Origin: Saccharum officinarum
Taxonomy: Eukaryota > Streptophyta > Magnoliopsida > Poales > Poaceae
DNA: 64,000 nucleotides
NCBI GenBank assembly: GCA_020631735.1
Contig: CM036221.1
Span: 15,357,381 to 15,421,380 of the forward strand
Reading direction: 5' to 3'
The notes below the pieces were generated by a model. The model was not told the origin of the DNA. It made no database searches and worked only from the letters and a program-made list of their open reading frames with translations. This document shows positions 44,312 through 55,420 of this stretch, piece by piece (position 1 is the stretch's first letter; each line of letters opens with the position of its first letter). A program made the translations under genes and the position numbers.

Positions 44312-44991
44312 TAAATTTATAATAGATAACGACAGCTTCTACTAGCAAATAAGCATCAAAGTGAGTTCATCAAGATTCAAACAATTTTGAGCTAGGCACC
44401 ATAAGATAGAGCATGACTTTAGGGGGGGAATCTAAAACTAGTTTCATTATTTTCTAAGGCGAAATAAATTTTCTAAGATTAATCTAGGTTTTAGGATTTT
44501 CAATTGCGTTATTTTTCCATGTAAAAATAAATTGGGAAATTTTGAAACATTTATTTTTATGGATTTGGATATTCTTTTTCAAAATATTTCTAGTCCGATT
44601 TATCTCTTGAATTTTCAACTTAGTCCGATATGTGGTGCCACATCAGCAAAATCACTATTAAAATCATCCAAAAACAAATATTTTAAAAGTTCAAGAAGTA
44701 ATTGGTTTTTTAGTTTAGGGAAAAAACGTGATAGTTTTTTTAGCAAAACGAGCGTGATAGTTTTTTTTAGTGGAAAAACGAGCGTGATAGTTGAGGGAGT
44801 TGTAAATGAGTAGTAGCTTCTGCCGTGGATCTCCTGACTGACCTGCAAGGCCGAAGCCCACGTAACACGGCCCAATTTTCCATCCACCGGCCCAGCCCAC
44901 TGTCACAAAATTCCCCATCCCTCGGACAAGACAACCCTCTCTATCGGCGTTGGCGGCGGCGAGCAGGTGCGAGCGCACGGCGTCAGGGACG
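44312..44991 (+). promoter_or_regulatory. Upstream region of the snurportin gene
   Basis: The left part is AT-rich. Near 44725-44795 a short unit (AACGAGCGTGATAGTTTTTT-like) repeats three times. From about 44840 the sequence becomes GC-rich with CCGAAGCCCACG and CGGCCCAA, resembling the GCCCA elements of plant housekeeping promoters. No TATA box was found. Confidence 0.45.
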
Positions 44992-47900
44992 ATGGCGCCG
45001 CCGCCGGAGCCCCGCCGCCCGTACAAGCGACCGGCCATCTCCGACCAGCAGCGCCGCAGGGAGCTCGCTCTCCAGGCGCAGTCCGCCCGGCGCGCCGACG
45101 CCCAGGCGCGCGCCCGTGCCCTCGCCACTTCCCTCCTCACCACCCAGGCCCCTGCCGCAGCCACCAGTCGGCATGAGGAGGAGGAGCACGACGAGCATGA
45201 GGAGGAGGAGCACGAGCACGAGCACGAGCTCACCGTCGCTGGCGTCGCGGCGGCGGCGGCCGCCTCGAGGCTCCGCGGCTCCGACGCGCGCCGGTGGTTC
45301 GCGCGTCAGATCATGCTTCCCGAGTGGATGGTCGACGCCCCGCCCCACCTCGCCACCGACTGGTCCGTCCTCACCTCTCGTTCTTCCTAATCTACCTATC
45401 CGCATATGTGTTGATTTCATTCATTCAATCCAGTACTGTGTGAATTTGTTGATTTCATTCATTCAATCCAGTACTGTTTGCTTGCTGCTCTATTCTCCCC
45501 AATGGTGCCTCCTTTCCTCACTTGCCCAGTAATATTCAATTCAATGCTAGTTCAATTGTGGTCAGCAAACACCCCAGTTCTGTCTTCGCATAATGTTGTA
45601 GTACTACTGGGTTTTAAAATTACTAGGGTTTATTGACAATATGGGAGTTCAATTCAATGCACCAGGGTTTATTGACAGTATAGGAGTTCAATTCAATGTT
45701 AGTTCAGTTGTGGTCAGCGAACAGCCCAATTCTGTCTTCGCATGATGTTGTAGTACTACTGGGTTTTAAAATTACCAGGGTTTATTGACAATATAGGAGG
45801 ATTGACACTGCTGTTTTTTTTTTCTTTCATGTACATAGGCATGTTTTTGCCCGACCTTCTGGCAAACGATGTTTGGTTGTGTCATCCAATGGCATGACGA
45901 TCAGCAGGGTTCGTAACGGGTCCATACTTCATCGCTTCCCTTCGGCTCTACCGAACGGATCAAAGAGAGATATTTCTGGCCCAGCGAGCTCGTACTCCAT
46001 TCTCGATTGCATCTTTCACGAGGTACCCTAAACAAACAGATTCATTTTCCATTTGCTGCAAGTTTCTTGATTCTAAACTTATTTGTTTCCTTTACTCTGT
46101 TTCTAATGTTCGATTGTGTTTGTGGTGCAGCCTGATGAAACATACTATATCATTGATATGATCTGTTGGCGAGGCTATTCGCTCTATGACTGCACTGCCG
46201 AGTTCAGGTTTTTCTGGGTCAACTCTAAGATTGCAGAAACTTCTGCTGGTGATCCTCCATCAACATACCATAGATATAGATTCAGTGCACTCCCTGTATA
46301 CGATTGCACTCTTGAGGGTCTCCAAGCAGCATACTCGGGCAGCATGCCCTATGTCAAAGATGGCTTGCTGTTCTACAACAAGTAAAATCCTTATCGTCTT
46401 TCTTTTAATATGTTCTAGCAAATCATGTCCACATATATGTTTGTTAACTTCATTCATCAATTGAGGATTCACAATATTTTTTTCTTATCAGGCATGCACA
46501 TTATCAAGCTGGGATTACTCCCCTTGCCCTGGTATGGAAAGACGAGACTTGTAGCCAATATGTTATTGATACGGACAACAAGGGAGAAATACCAAGTGAA
46601 CAACATGTATGTCTGTGTCCTATTGTTTGAGCTATATTATTGCCAACACATTTGAGTATTTGACCATTCTTTTAACAAAAAGAAAAGAATAAGATACATG
46701 AAGTATTGCATGTCCCTTACTACTGTTTTATAATTAATAATTTTATTGCATTTGTTTCTTCATGTGCTATCAGCTTGTGTTGGAGCTGCTAGAAGATGGA
46801 AGGGTAGTTACTTCTGACGATCCTCCTGTTGCATTTGGCAGCTTGGACAGTGCATTCATACAGAAGGTATTGCTTTGAAATGCATCTTATTCCTATAAAT
46901 ATGAGTAATTATTACATGGAATCATGCACCTTAGTGTTTTCCCATGTTTATAAGGGTGTACATAAACTTTCAGTTTGGCATCTGACAGCACCTTCCACAT
47001 GTTGCTCGAAGCTTTGTGTTGTTGACATTAGTGCATGATTATGTTGATAGTTTGTCCTTATCAATAGATTTAGCTCACTTCATGCTATTACGCTATGTGT
47101 GTAGTGATTAATGAATTATTGGTACACTCAGTCTGCACACTAGAAGTTTTAAATTTCTTTGCAATTTGTCTGCCTCCATGATCCATGAACCTGTCTGTTT
47201 TCTGTATCTGAGAATGTTTGGATCATTAAACTTAATCTTATATGATATGATTCTACAGTCAAACCTACGACCAGGGAATCTTCTCCGCTTTGCAGTTAGA
47301 GATGAAAGTGTGAAACTTGTGGATGGAAAGATGCAGATTGGTCAGCTGCAGTTTGTTGGAAAGCCAAACCGTGCTCGTGCTTTTGCTGACAGCCATTCAA
47401 AAGTAAGTTCTGACATGAGAGCGCATTAGTACTCCAAACAATTTCCTATCCATCACATCTACTTATGTTTTCCATTTGTATCTTCAGGTTTTGTTCCAGT
47501 ATGCAGCAAGGCATGTTCCTCTGAGAATTGAGGATCTGGTTGCCTCCATTCAATCAAACAATATGGAGCTTGAATCCACTGATGTTGAAATGCAAGGTTA
47601 AGGTGAGGGAATACTATCCATGTCTTTTCATGTTTTGTGAATTCTTCCGTTGATTGGTTGTTGTCTTCGGCAATTTCTCTTTTCGAGGTTTTCGTCCATC
47701 TGTGATAGGAATCTTTCATAATAGTATACATGTGCCGATATTTCCTGTTTGATTGGATTCAGGAAGGGGACTTTGTTATCAATTGAAACTTTTGCAACGG
47801 ATGAATGACAATGCAAAGCTAGCACGTAAAGAGATGCAAATGCGACTAAAGGTTTGTCTCGCTCCTGTTTGTGTGTTGTGGAGCTACACACTCGACGTGG

Positions 47901-48192
47901 GTCCATTTTCTAGCATTACCCACTACATGAACACATCCTAGAATCACCCAACACATAGATCACTTTACAAACACATTTGAGCGCAAGGATTTTGGTGAAA
48001 TATGTATATTTTTTATTTCTGTTTGTACCAAGCCACATTCAAGGTCTTGAAAGCATTTTCTCTTGTTCACTGTTTACTTGTATGAATTTTGAAATTTGTT
48101 TGTTTCCATCTGTAAATAATGATTTCTGCATGTGACAGGTTGAAGATGCAGGCTTTCATGTCAGGATTTCAGCAGATGTCGTGATTGTCTGA
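44992..48192 (+). CDS. SNUPN: Snurportin-1 (m3G-cap snRNP nuclear import adaptor)
   Basis: Nine exons: 44992-45362, 45839-46022, 46131-46381, 46492-46606, 46774-46866, 47259-47402, 47488-47596, 47763-47851, 48139-48192; 1410 nt, 469 aa, all GT-AG. The N-terminus (RRPYKRPAISDQQRRRELAL...) is an importin-beta-binding-like basic helix. An acidic His/Glu stretch follows. The m3G-cap-binding fold includes DWHVFARPSGKRCLVVSSNG, LDCIFHEPDETYYIIDMICW and FYNKHAHYQAGITPLALVWKD. Snurportin carries spliceosomal snRNPs with trimethylguanosine caps into the nucleus. The last two exons (QLKLLQRMNDNAKL..., ending VVIV) depend on a weak donor G|GTTAAG at 47597. Using GTGAGG four bases later would end the protein at TAA 47599-47601. 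Confidence 0.9.
45394..45805 (+). repeat. Local duplications in snurportin intron 1
   Basis: Two duplications sit in the first intron. One is about 40 bp (TTGATTTCATTCATTCAATC, twice between 45410 and 45480). The other is about 150 bp (the CTGTCTTCGCAT.ATGTTGTA block with TACTACTGGGTTTTAAAATT, at about 45575-45650 and 45730-45800). Confidence 0.75.
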
Positions 48193-48700
48193 AACCCATG
48201 TTTTGAAGGAGTACCTCAAGGCCTGTAAAAGGTTTAGACAACGAATGAGTTTTTGGACAGATTCTGAGCATTGTCATCCACGTGGACGTGACAACTCAAT
48301 GGGTGAAGGGCCCGTTTGCCCTGAGCCTTGAGTTTGGCAATTTAAATGGCTGAAAATTGCCGGAAGGAAAAAAGTGTTGTATCTACATATTGGATTTCTC
48401 CGTATTTGATGATCCTCGTTCCCAATGGGGACATAAATCCTAATACACGAATCTAATTGTCTAACATATTGTCCTTTTTTAATTATTATGTAGCAAATCA
48501 ATGTAGTAGCTGCGAGCTTCTCTCTTGGATGTTTACTGCAGACGCAAAAAGGACGCGTTAGCAGTCAGGCGTATATATAATTTGTATATATTATAGAATC
48601 GAAGACGATATTAGCTGATAGGTTTTATGTAAAAAAATGCCACAAGTGCTTTCTAAAATGAGCCTACAGGCTTCTCTGCTACCACTAGGATGAAGCTAAA
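48193..48700. other. Snurportin 3' UTR and spacer
   Basis: AT-rich sequence after the snurportin stop. AATTATTATG (48481) and TATATAATTTG (48575) are possible polyadenylation-region signals. No other gene was seen. Confidence 0.45.
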
Positions 48701-48703
48701 TTC

Positions 48704-48947
48704 AAGCACCGTTTAGATGCTAAAAATTTTGCCAAAATTTTCAGATTCCCCGTCATATCGAATCTTTGAACACATGCATGAAGCATTAAATATAGATAAA
48801 AAATAAAATAATTACACAGTTTAGACGAAATGGACGAGACAAATCTTTTAAGCTTAATTAGACCATGATTGGATAATATTTACCAAATAACAACGAAACT
48901 GCTACAGTAGCGTTTCGCCAAAAATTTTGCCAACTAAACAGCCCCTC
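48704..48947. mobile_element. Degenerate Tourist-like MITE, related to copies A and B
   Basis: It contains CACCGTTTAGATGC at one end and ACTAAACAGCCCC at the other. Inside are ACACATGCATGAAGCATTAAAT and ACAAATCTTTTAAGCTTAATTAG, the same motifs as the 5485-6173 pair. Confidence 0.65.
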
Positions 48948-49098
48948 GGTCATATAGATAGATATGTATATGTATGTCGGCAGCCATTTGTAAATGAAGT
49001 TAAGTTCAGCAAGAGCTGGGCTGTCAATGAATGAACCAGTGTAAATTATCGATGATATCTGATAAAATGTGTTCCGGATGAATCATCCATCATACAGT

Positions 49099-49210
49099 AA
49101 ATAAATCCAGTCAGTCAGTTGCTCCAGCATTCGAAGCAGCCATGACCGGGAGTTCATCCAAAAGTATATAAATCCAGTCAGTCAGTTGCTCCAGCATTTG
49201 AAGTAGCCAT
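49099..49210. repeat. Short direct duplication
   Basis: TAAATCCAGTCAGTCAGTTG followed by CTCCAGCATT(C/T)GAAG(C/T)AGCCATG occurs twice, 63-65 bp apart. Confidence 0.8.
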
Positions 49211-49629
49211 GGGCCAAAATTAGGCCAATTCAAACATTCAAAATACTGTATTAACCGGACGGTGCTGATGGTGGGCCATGACGCAGGCCAATAACCGCAT
49301 CTTATCTGAATTGTTCTAAAAAAAAGAAGACGAAGAAACTCACCTCACCACAGCACCGCGACGGCGCGCCGCCTCGGCGATGGCGCTCTCCACCGCGCTT
49401 CCCTCTCCACTGCGCCTTCGCTCCGCCAGCCGGCATCTCCGCGCCAGAGCACGACAACCTATCTTCCTCCCTCTCCACCGCGCGCTCTTCGGCGCACAGA
49501 CCGGCCGCAGCCTTCTCCACGGGACCTGCCGTGGCCTTCTTCACCGGAGCAGCAAGCTCTGTGCCATCGGCGAGCTCTACACCAGTGAACTCCACGCACT
49601 GACGAGCCTATATTCCCAAGCAGCAAGGA

Positions 49630-50045
49630 GATGTTGCGATGAAAGCGTATGTTGCAAACATATATTTCAAATATTGCAGAGGTATGTTGCAAGTGTTTGA
49701 TATGGATGTTGCAAAAGTAGATTGAGATGCTGCATATGCTGCTAGTGTTTCATAGGCATGTTGCAAGTGTTTGTTTAAAGTGTTTCATCTGTTTCAAACG
49801 TATGTTGTAAGCGTGACGTTGCATATGTTTCACACATGTTGTAAGGGTATGTTCCAAATGTTTCAGCTGTTTCATTCTTAAATGTTGCAGTAAGTATTTT
49901 CATGTTGCAAGTGTTTTATCTGGATGTTGCATATGTTTCACAAATATGTTGCAAGTGTATGTTCCAAATATTTCATTTGCTTCAGACTTATGTTGCATTC
50001 AAGTGTTTTCATATTGCAAGTGTTTCGTATTTTAGAGGTATGTTC
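49630..50045 (+). repeat. Degenerate TGTTGCAAGTGTTT repeat tract
   Basis: A run of more than a dozen imperfect units built from ATGTTGCAAGTGTTT, ATGTTGCATATGTTTC and TATGTTCCAAATGTTTCA. It is flanked on both sides by GC-rich sequence (49340-49620 and 50045-50430), suggesting one larger composite repeat of about 49.3-50.45 kb. I know this motif as a dispersed grass repeat but cannot assign its superfamily. Confidence 0.65.
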
Positions 50046-50716
50046 AGAGAGTCACGAAGGCACGGCCTGGGTGTAGGAGGAAGGGGCGCGGCGAGCCAAG
50101 GGCCGACAGATTGGGGCGCACGGCGCACCTGAGGTCCTGAGGACGGGGCGTGCTCGTCCTCATCCAGACTCCCGGGTCCCGCTCGCGCGGAGAGATGAGG
50201 GGATCAGAGAGGGAGTGGCGGGCGCAGCGGGGGTGCGCGTGTGGGGCGGGCGAGGCGGACAAGAGCGGGGCGAGGAAGACAGGGGATGGACGTGCACGTG
50301 TAGCGGCGATAGGGCGCAGCGGCAGGCATGGACGGGTGGGCTGGGCAGCAGCAGGCGCGGGCGTCCAGACACGCTCATCTGCTCCGGATGTCCGGGCGCT
50401 AGTAAGTCTTTTTTTCCGATCACTTAGAGGGTAACCAGACGTAAAATGAAGTTTGGAGCAAGTTCCCCTTTTTTTCTTGCCGATGTTTAATTACTAGCAG
50501 TAGCTTGCTGATCCAAGTCACAGCAGCCTCGTATGAATCACAATGTCAGGGCACTCAGGCTCTTAAGAATTCCCCCCCTCTAACTTAGAGAAGCAAAGTT
50601 TCTGTCGTCTACGAATTTTGTTCGGAGTTGATGATGTCCATGTGCCACACTCAATTGGTATGCACATGAACTTACTCATATTGTTTGAATTAGGACCCAG
50701 ATCGATCACATGTTTA

Positions 50717-50842
50717 GGGTCTGTTCGGTTCTTTTGGAATGGGGCAAGAAATTATTCCAGCTTATCAACATTATACAAATTAGTGAAGCATTCTAACCGG
50801 GAATCGTTTCAGGTCTTCATTCCTAATTATTCGAACGAGCCC
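50717..50842. mobile_element. Short Tourist-like MITE with TTA duplication
   Basis: The ends are GGGTCTGTTCG and CGAACGAGCCC, flanked by TTA at 50714-50716 and 50843-50845. The 3-bp TTA duplication is typical of PIF/Harbinger-derived Tourist elements. Confidence 0.8.
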
Positions 50843-50845
50843 TTA

Positions 50846-52174
50846 GATTGATCCTATCCCAGAGTTTGTAAAAACCTTGGAGACTCATGATGTAAATGAA
50901 CCTTTCCAGAATTAATAAAAGTGCAAACTCTGTTTTTTTAAAAAAAGTCACAGCAGCCTCGCATGAATCACAATGTCACAGGACTCAGGCTCTTCAGAAT
51001 TCCTCCCTATAACTCAATTAATGTTCATTCATTCTAGTTACAAGAATGCACGGGCACACAAGGAATGAACAAGAGAGCATATATACACACGAATTTCAGC
51101 TGCAATATATCTGTTTTCCAGCAGCACCAGCCTTCTCCAAATCCAATGTTTCATATACATACAAGCTACATTCTGTATTTTGTCCTAGCCCATGCATATG
51201 CGTGATTGGTGATCTATGTAAGATGTAACCTCCCTTGTTATCTAGTTCTGATTTTTGCCTTCTAAATGTCAAATTACTACTGAATCCAATTCAAAATGTA
51301 AGTTGTCTAAACATTGACACGATTTGCAATCACTTTCAATTTTTTGTAAAAGTATATTATTTATATAGAGAAAATTATATACACTATGAAAATCCATTTT
51401 ATGATGGATTAATTTGACATAAACATTCCGGTTCCGCTGATATATACCATAGGACATAACGGAGTCTACAACACAGACTATGATTTTTCAAAAACAAAAA
51501 AGAACAGACCATCATTGACTCGGCTGGTTAGCCCCCAAGTAAGGGCTTGTTTAGAACACGAGGAAAATTTTCAGTTCCTACATTTTTTCTTGGAAATTTA
51601 ATTAGTTTATATAAAGTTTTCATATAATTTCTATTAAATTTCGACGTTCCAAATATGCCCTAAACTATACGTAGCCACCCAGGTGGCCATGTCACGACTC
51701 GCGAGTAGTCAGCTAGTCCCTAGTGCAGGCTCGATAGAATGCTTTCGACCAATGTTCAAAAAAAAAATGCTTTCGACCATGTCGTGTAGCGAGGTGTACA
51801 CTGTACGTATGAGCAACAACATTACACTAGTGCAGGGATGAAAATGGTCCGGAATAGTCAGTAAAAACCATTTAACTACTTTTAATTTCATATTTTTATG
51901 TGAAAACAGAAAACGAAATGGAAATTCCGATTGAGAAACGGAAATGGTTATATCGGGAAATAAAAAACGGAATAATTTGGTCAGAAACGTGTCGGTAATG
52001 GTTGAGAACTGATAATTTAAATCCGGAACACTAAACAACGTGGTCAAGACTAACGACTTCAAGTTTTTTTTAAAAAAAAGACTAACGACTTCATGTTTTT
52101 GGTAGCCACAAACCAACTATATATAAGATAGTACAAATCCACAAAGCATGAGGTATGGTACACTTATCATCAAC
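50846..52174. other. Intergenic, AT-rich, no gene seen
   Basis: Contains MITE remnants only: a GGGCTTGTTTAGAACACGAGG-like end near 51525 and a CAGGGATGAAAATGG end near 51834, like the hAT-type element at 6181 but without a partner end. No coding signal was found. Confidence 0.45.
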
Positions 52175-52572
52175 GCCTACTTTTTTAGAAAAATCGACTA
52201 GAGAATATTTCTTTTTAATTTTCATATTTACTTCAGATTTCAATTTTTTTACATAAAGAAGATGGAAAACAAAAGAAATGCTAACGTCTTGTACTCAACT
52301 AAATCCCTGTTTGGTTCTCTATAGATAATAACTATCCGCTAGTAATTATCTCTATTAGATCTAAATAGGTGTACGCCTACTTTTTTTAGAAAAAATCGAC
52401 TAGAGAATATTTCTTTTAATTTTTATATTTACTTCAGATTTCAAATTTTTTAACAAAAAGAAGGAAAACAAAAGAAATGCTAACGGCCTGTACTCAACTG
52501 AATCCCTATTTGGTTCTCTATAGATAATAGCTATCTGCTAATAATTATCTCTATTAGATCTAAACAGGTGTA
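52175..52572. repeat. Tandem duplication, two ~200-bp units
   Basis: Unit 1 is 52175-52374 and unit 2 follows at 52375-52572. They start GCCTACTTTTTT(T)AGAAAAA and end with CTATTAGATCTAAA.AGGTGTA. Several single-base differences separate them. Confidence 0.85.
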
Positions 52573-52671
52573 GCTAATAAAGTAGCTAATTGTTAGCTAG
52601 ATCCGTAGATAATAATTATCTTACTAGTTGGACAAAATGAGATAATTAGCAGCTAATAGTTATCTTAGGCC

Positions 52672-53075
52672 ATGTTTGAATTTATTATCTGCTAATAGTT
52701 AGTTGGCTAATAGCTCATATCTAATATTAGCTACCTATTAGCTGGAGGGCGTTTGAATGCACAACTAATGAAAAATCTACCAAGATAATTATTAGTTGTT
52801 ATTATCTTATTTGGTTCAATTAGTGAGATAGTTATTATCTAGAGGTCCAACTAACAATTAGCTATTTTATTAGCTGTATCTGTTTGATTCAAAAGAGATA
52901 ACTATTAGTACATAGTTATTATCTAAAAGGATCCAATCAGGATCTTAGTAGCATTTTTATTAGCTATGCATATAAACCCTCTCCAACTAATAGGTATTTA
53001 ATAGTTAGCTAGCTAATATAAGATATGAGCTATTAGCCAGCTAACTATCAGCGGACAATGAATTCAAACACAATG
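52672..53075. mobile_element. Long-TIR foldback MITE
   Basis: The first ~70 bp (GCCATGTTTGAATTTATTATC..., then GCTAATAGCTCATATC) are the reverse complement of the last ~70 bp (GATATGAGCTATTAGCCAGC..., ending AATTCAAACACAATG) with few mismatches. The interior is AT-rich with repeated TAGTTATTATCT. No clean target duplication was identified. Confidence 0.7.
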
Positions 53076-53275
53076 TGAGTCAACACGAGATGAGAACATG
53101 ACTACATGAGCGAAATCCCAGGTGGATCGTGAATGGAGTTGGGCCAAACCCGACACCAGAGCCCTTGGGTCGTAGGAGACCGGTAGCAACACGCAAGAGC
53201 TAGCGGTCTGCTGTCTGCCGCAAAGCTGCATTTGTCCCACCTCGCTACCAGAACATGGACCACTGCCCAGTATAT

Positions 53276-53478
53276 TAGAGCATCTGTGACTCTCAATAGT
53301 CATCCAAATATAACTATTTTCTATTCCAAGTTTTTCACTAGCCAAAATAGAAAACAAAAATAACTTTCTAGAATGCGCATGAGAAATAGAAAAATTATTG
53401 GAGAGTAAAAAGATATAGACAACGATTTTTATGTAAATAGCTCTTTAGATGATAATTTAGAGAGTGAGATTTAGAAAG
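53276..53478. mobile_element. Small MITE with AGAGCATCT-type ends
   Basis: It begins TAGAGCATCTGTGACTCTC and ends CTCCTGGAGTTGCTCTTA, a degenerate inverted repeat seen in many grass MITEs. AT-rich interior. Family not certain. Confidence 0.5.
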
Positions 53479-53582
53479 CCTCCTGGAGTTGCTCTTAGGG
53501 CAGTCTCAACCCTAAAACTAGGATGCTATTTTGGCAAAAAAAAAATTATGCAACGGTGTGGCATTACAACCTGACGTGTGGC

Positions 53583-54100
53583 TGTTAGTTCATTGGATGG
53601 TGTAGATCAGTGGGTGGTTCTTTGGTATTTGGTATAAACAGGTGACCATCATAGGATATGATGCTGATATGAACTAGAAAGGGAAAGAGGGGAAGGATGC
53701 CTGACCGTCGGGCTTGGCTGACGAACTCGAGGAGGAGGCAGTCACGGCGTCGGTGTAGGTTCTGCGCTAGGGCAGCGACGGGCGGTGAAGGAGCGGAGTC
53801 GGTGCAGTGAGGATACAGTGAAGTCCGGTGACGGCGTGGGCGTCGCGGTCTAGAGGCGACGAAGGCAGTGACGCTTCCCGCCGCTGGCAGCGCCTCCCTC
53901 TCGATCGGTCTAGGGTTCGAAGTGGGGTGACGGCTGGGCGGTGAACCTCTCCCTTGAGCCCCTGGCCCCCACCTCCTCTTATAGGCATTATGCGACGGGG
54001 GCCCACCAACCAAACACGGGCTGGCGCGTCCCCGATCAGGACGCGAGATCAGGGCCCACACCTGGCCGTTGGTCCAAGTATGGTGGAGATCAAACCAACA
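53583..54100 (-). repeat. 3' LTR of Copia 3
   Basis: The LTR is 518 bp, adjoined on its right by the polypurine tract (minus GATCAAGGGGGAGAA, 54101-54115). A CTATAAGAGG TATA-like motif on the minus strand lies near 53977-53986. Confidence 0.9.
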
Positions 54101-54115
54101 TTCTCCCCCTTGATC

Positions 54116-55420
54116 TCTCATCACTTTCTTCGTTCTTTAATTTCTTACTCAAAATTTCGATTCATATTTTTCTTGCTTCTTTCCTATTTCATTATAGATT
54201 AGTGCATAGAACTGTTCCATCATCACAACAATTAGTGCCGCTAGACTAACAGCCACAATACATTTCTCCATTTTGAAATGATACTTTCTTTGGCCCTTTA
54301 TTGTCTGGAAATCATAGACTATACCATAAACCCATGTCGACTGTGCGTTCTCTGAACACACTGGGTGGTAAGCCTTTATAAGCAGATCTGCAAGTACTTG
54401 CTTTTACTTATACATTCGAAAGCTTTTAAAGATTCCAGACTTTCTCCTTCACAACGTCTAACTTCATGTCAATGTATTTGGCAGCACACTTGACTCGTTG
54501 TCATAGGAGTCAATCACTTTAAATGGTAATTGTTGTTGTATACCATTACCAATTTCGGGTATAAGTTAACCATTTTGTCTGTCCTATAAGCCTCATAATA
54601 AGTTGTACTATAGGTATGCATCATTGATGACACCATAACTGTTTCTTTGGAGCTTTTTCACAATAAAACTCCAACTGCGAGTGTTAGCTACTATGTGGGT
54701 TTCACTAAACATCTCACCGAAATTCAACATTCTTGTACCCACAACCATTTAGGGTACTTGTTCTTTCTTAGTCATCATGAGGCTTATTAAATCTTTGTAC
54801 AATTGTAAGATATTCTTAACTCCATTCCAGTGATCTATATCTGGACTGGACTTTCTGCCAAAACATCCCGGATAAATGAACTATGTTAGGGTAATATCAT
54901 ACTTGTGCACTCATTAAACTGTAATATCATAGTTGTGCACTCATCAAGCTTCCAACAGCTGAAGCATATGGATCCATATTCATTTGATCTATCTCATGTC
55001 GGTTCTTGTAACACTAAGATTCTCAAAATTATTACGCTTGACTATATGAACAGGCGTAGGTTCACTTGCATGCATACTTTGTTTCTTTATAATCTTTTTC
55101 TAAGCATGCCTTTGTGATAATCCTAATACCCCTTTCATCTGTCTCGGTGAATTTTAATTCTTATAACGAAAGTCATTTCACCGAGAACATTCTTATTGAG
55201 TTTCGAGGACAAGAACTTCTTCACATATAGTAGATTGACATCACTACTAGCAAGTAAGGTGTCATCCACATATACAGGATTAGGAAATAAATTTCCCATT
55301 CTATAACTTTGTACAAATGTAATTGTCCTCTTATTCTCTTTAACCCAAAATTTCTAGTTGACCTTTCAACTTGAAATGCCACTATTTAGAGACTTGCTCT
55401 AGTTCATAAAAGATTTCTAT
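54116..55420 (-). pseudogene. Decayed Copia 3 RNase H and RT remnants
   Basis: The minus strand keeps an RNase H tail near 54480-54360 (HIDMKLDVVKEKVWNL, later KGLPPSVF) and an RT catalytic box region near 55275-55180 (VDDTLLASSDVNLL, KKFLSSKLNKNVLG). Stops and frame changes occur throughout. The order, RT upstream of RNase H on the minus strand, agrees with Copia. Confidence 0.75.

Noticed and set aside
49380..49700. 106-residue frame MALSTALPSPLRL...
   Set aside because: It runs into the degenerate TGTTGCAAG repeat tract, so it is more likely repeat sequence than a plastid-targeted gene.
53585..54124. 179-residue minus-strand frame, with a near copy at 59348-59685
   Set aside because: Both lie inside the LTRs of Copia 3 and are fortuitous frames in GC-rich LTR sequence.
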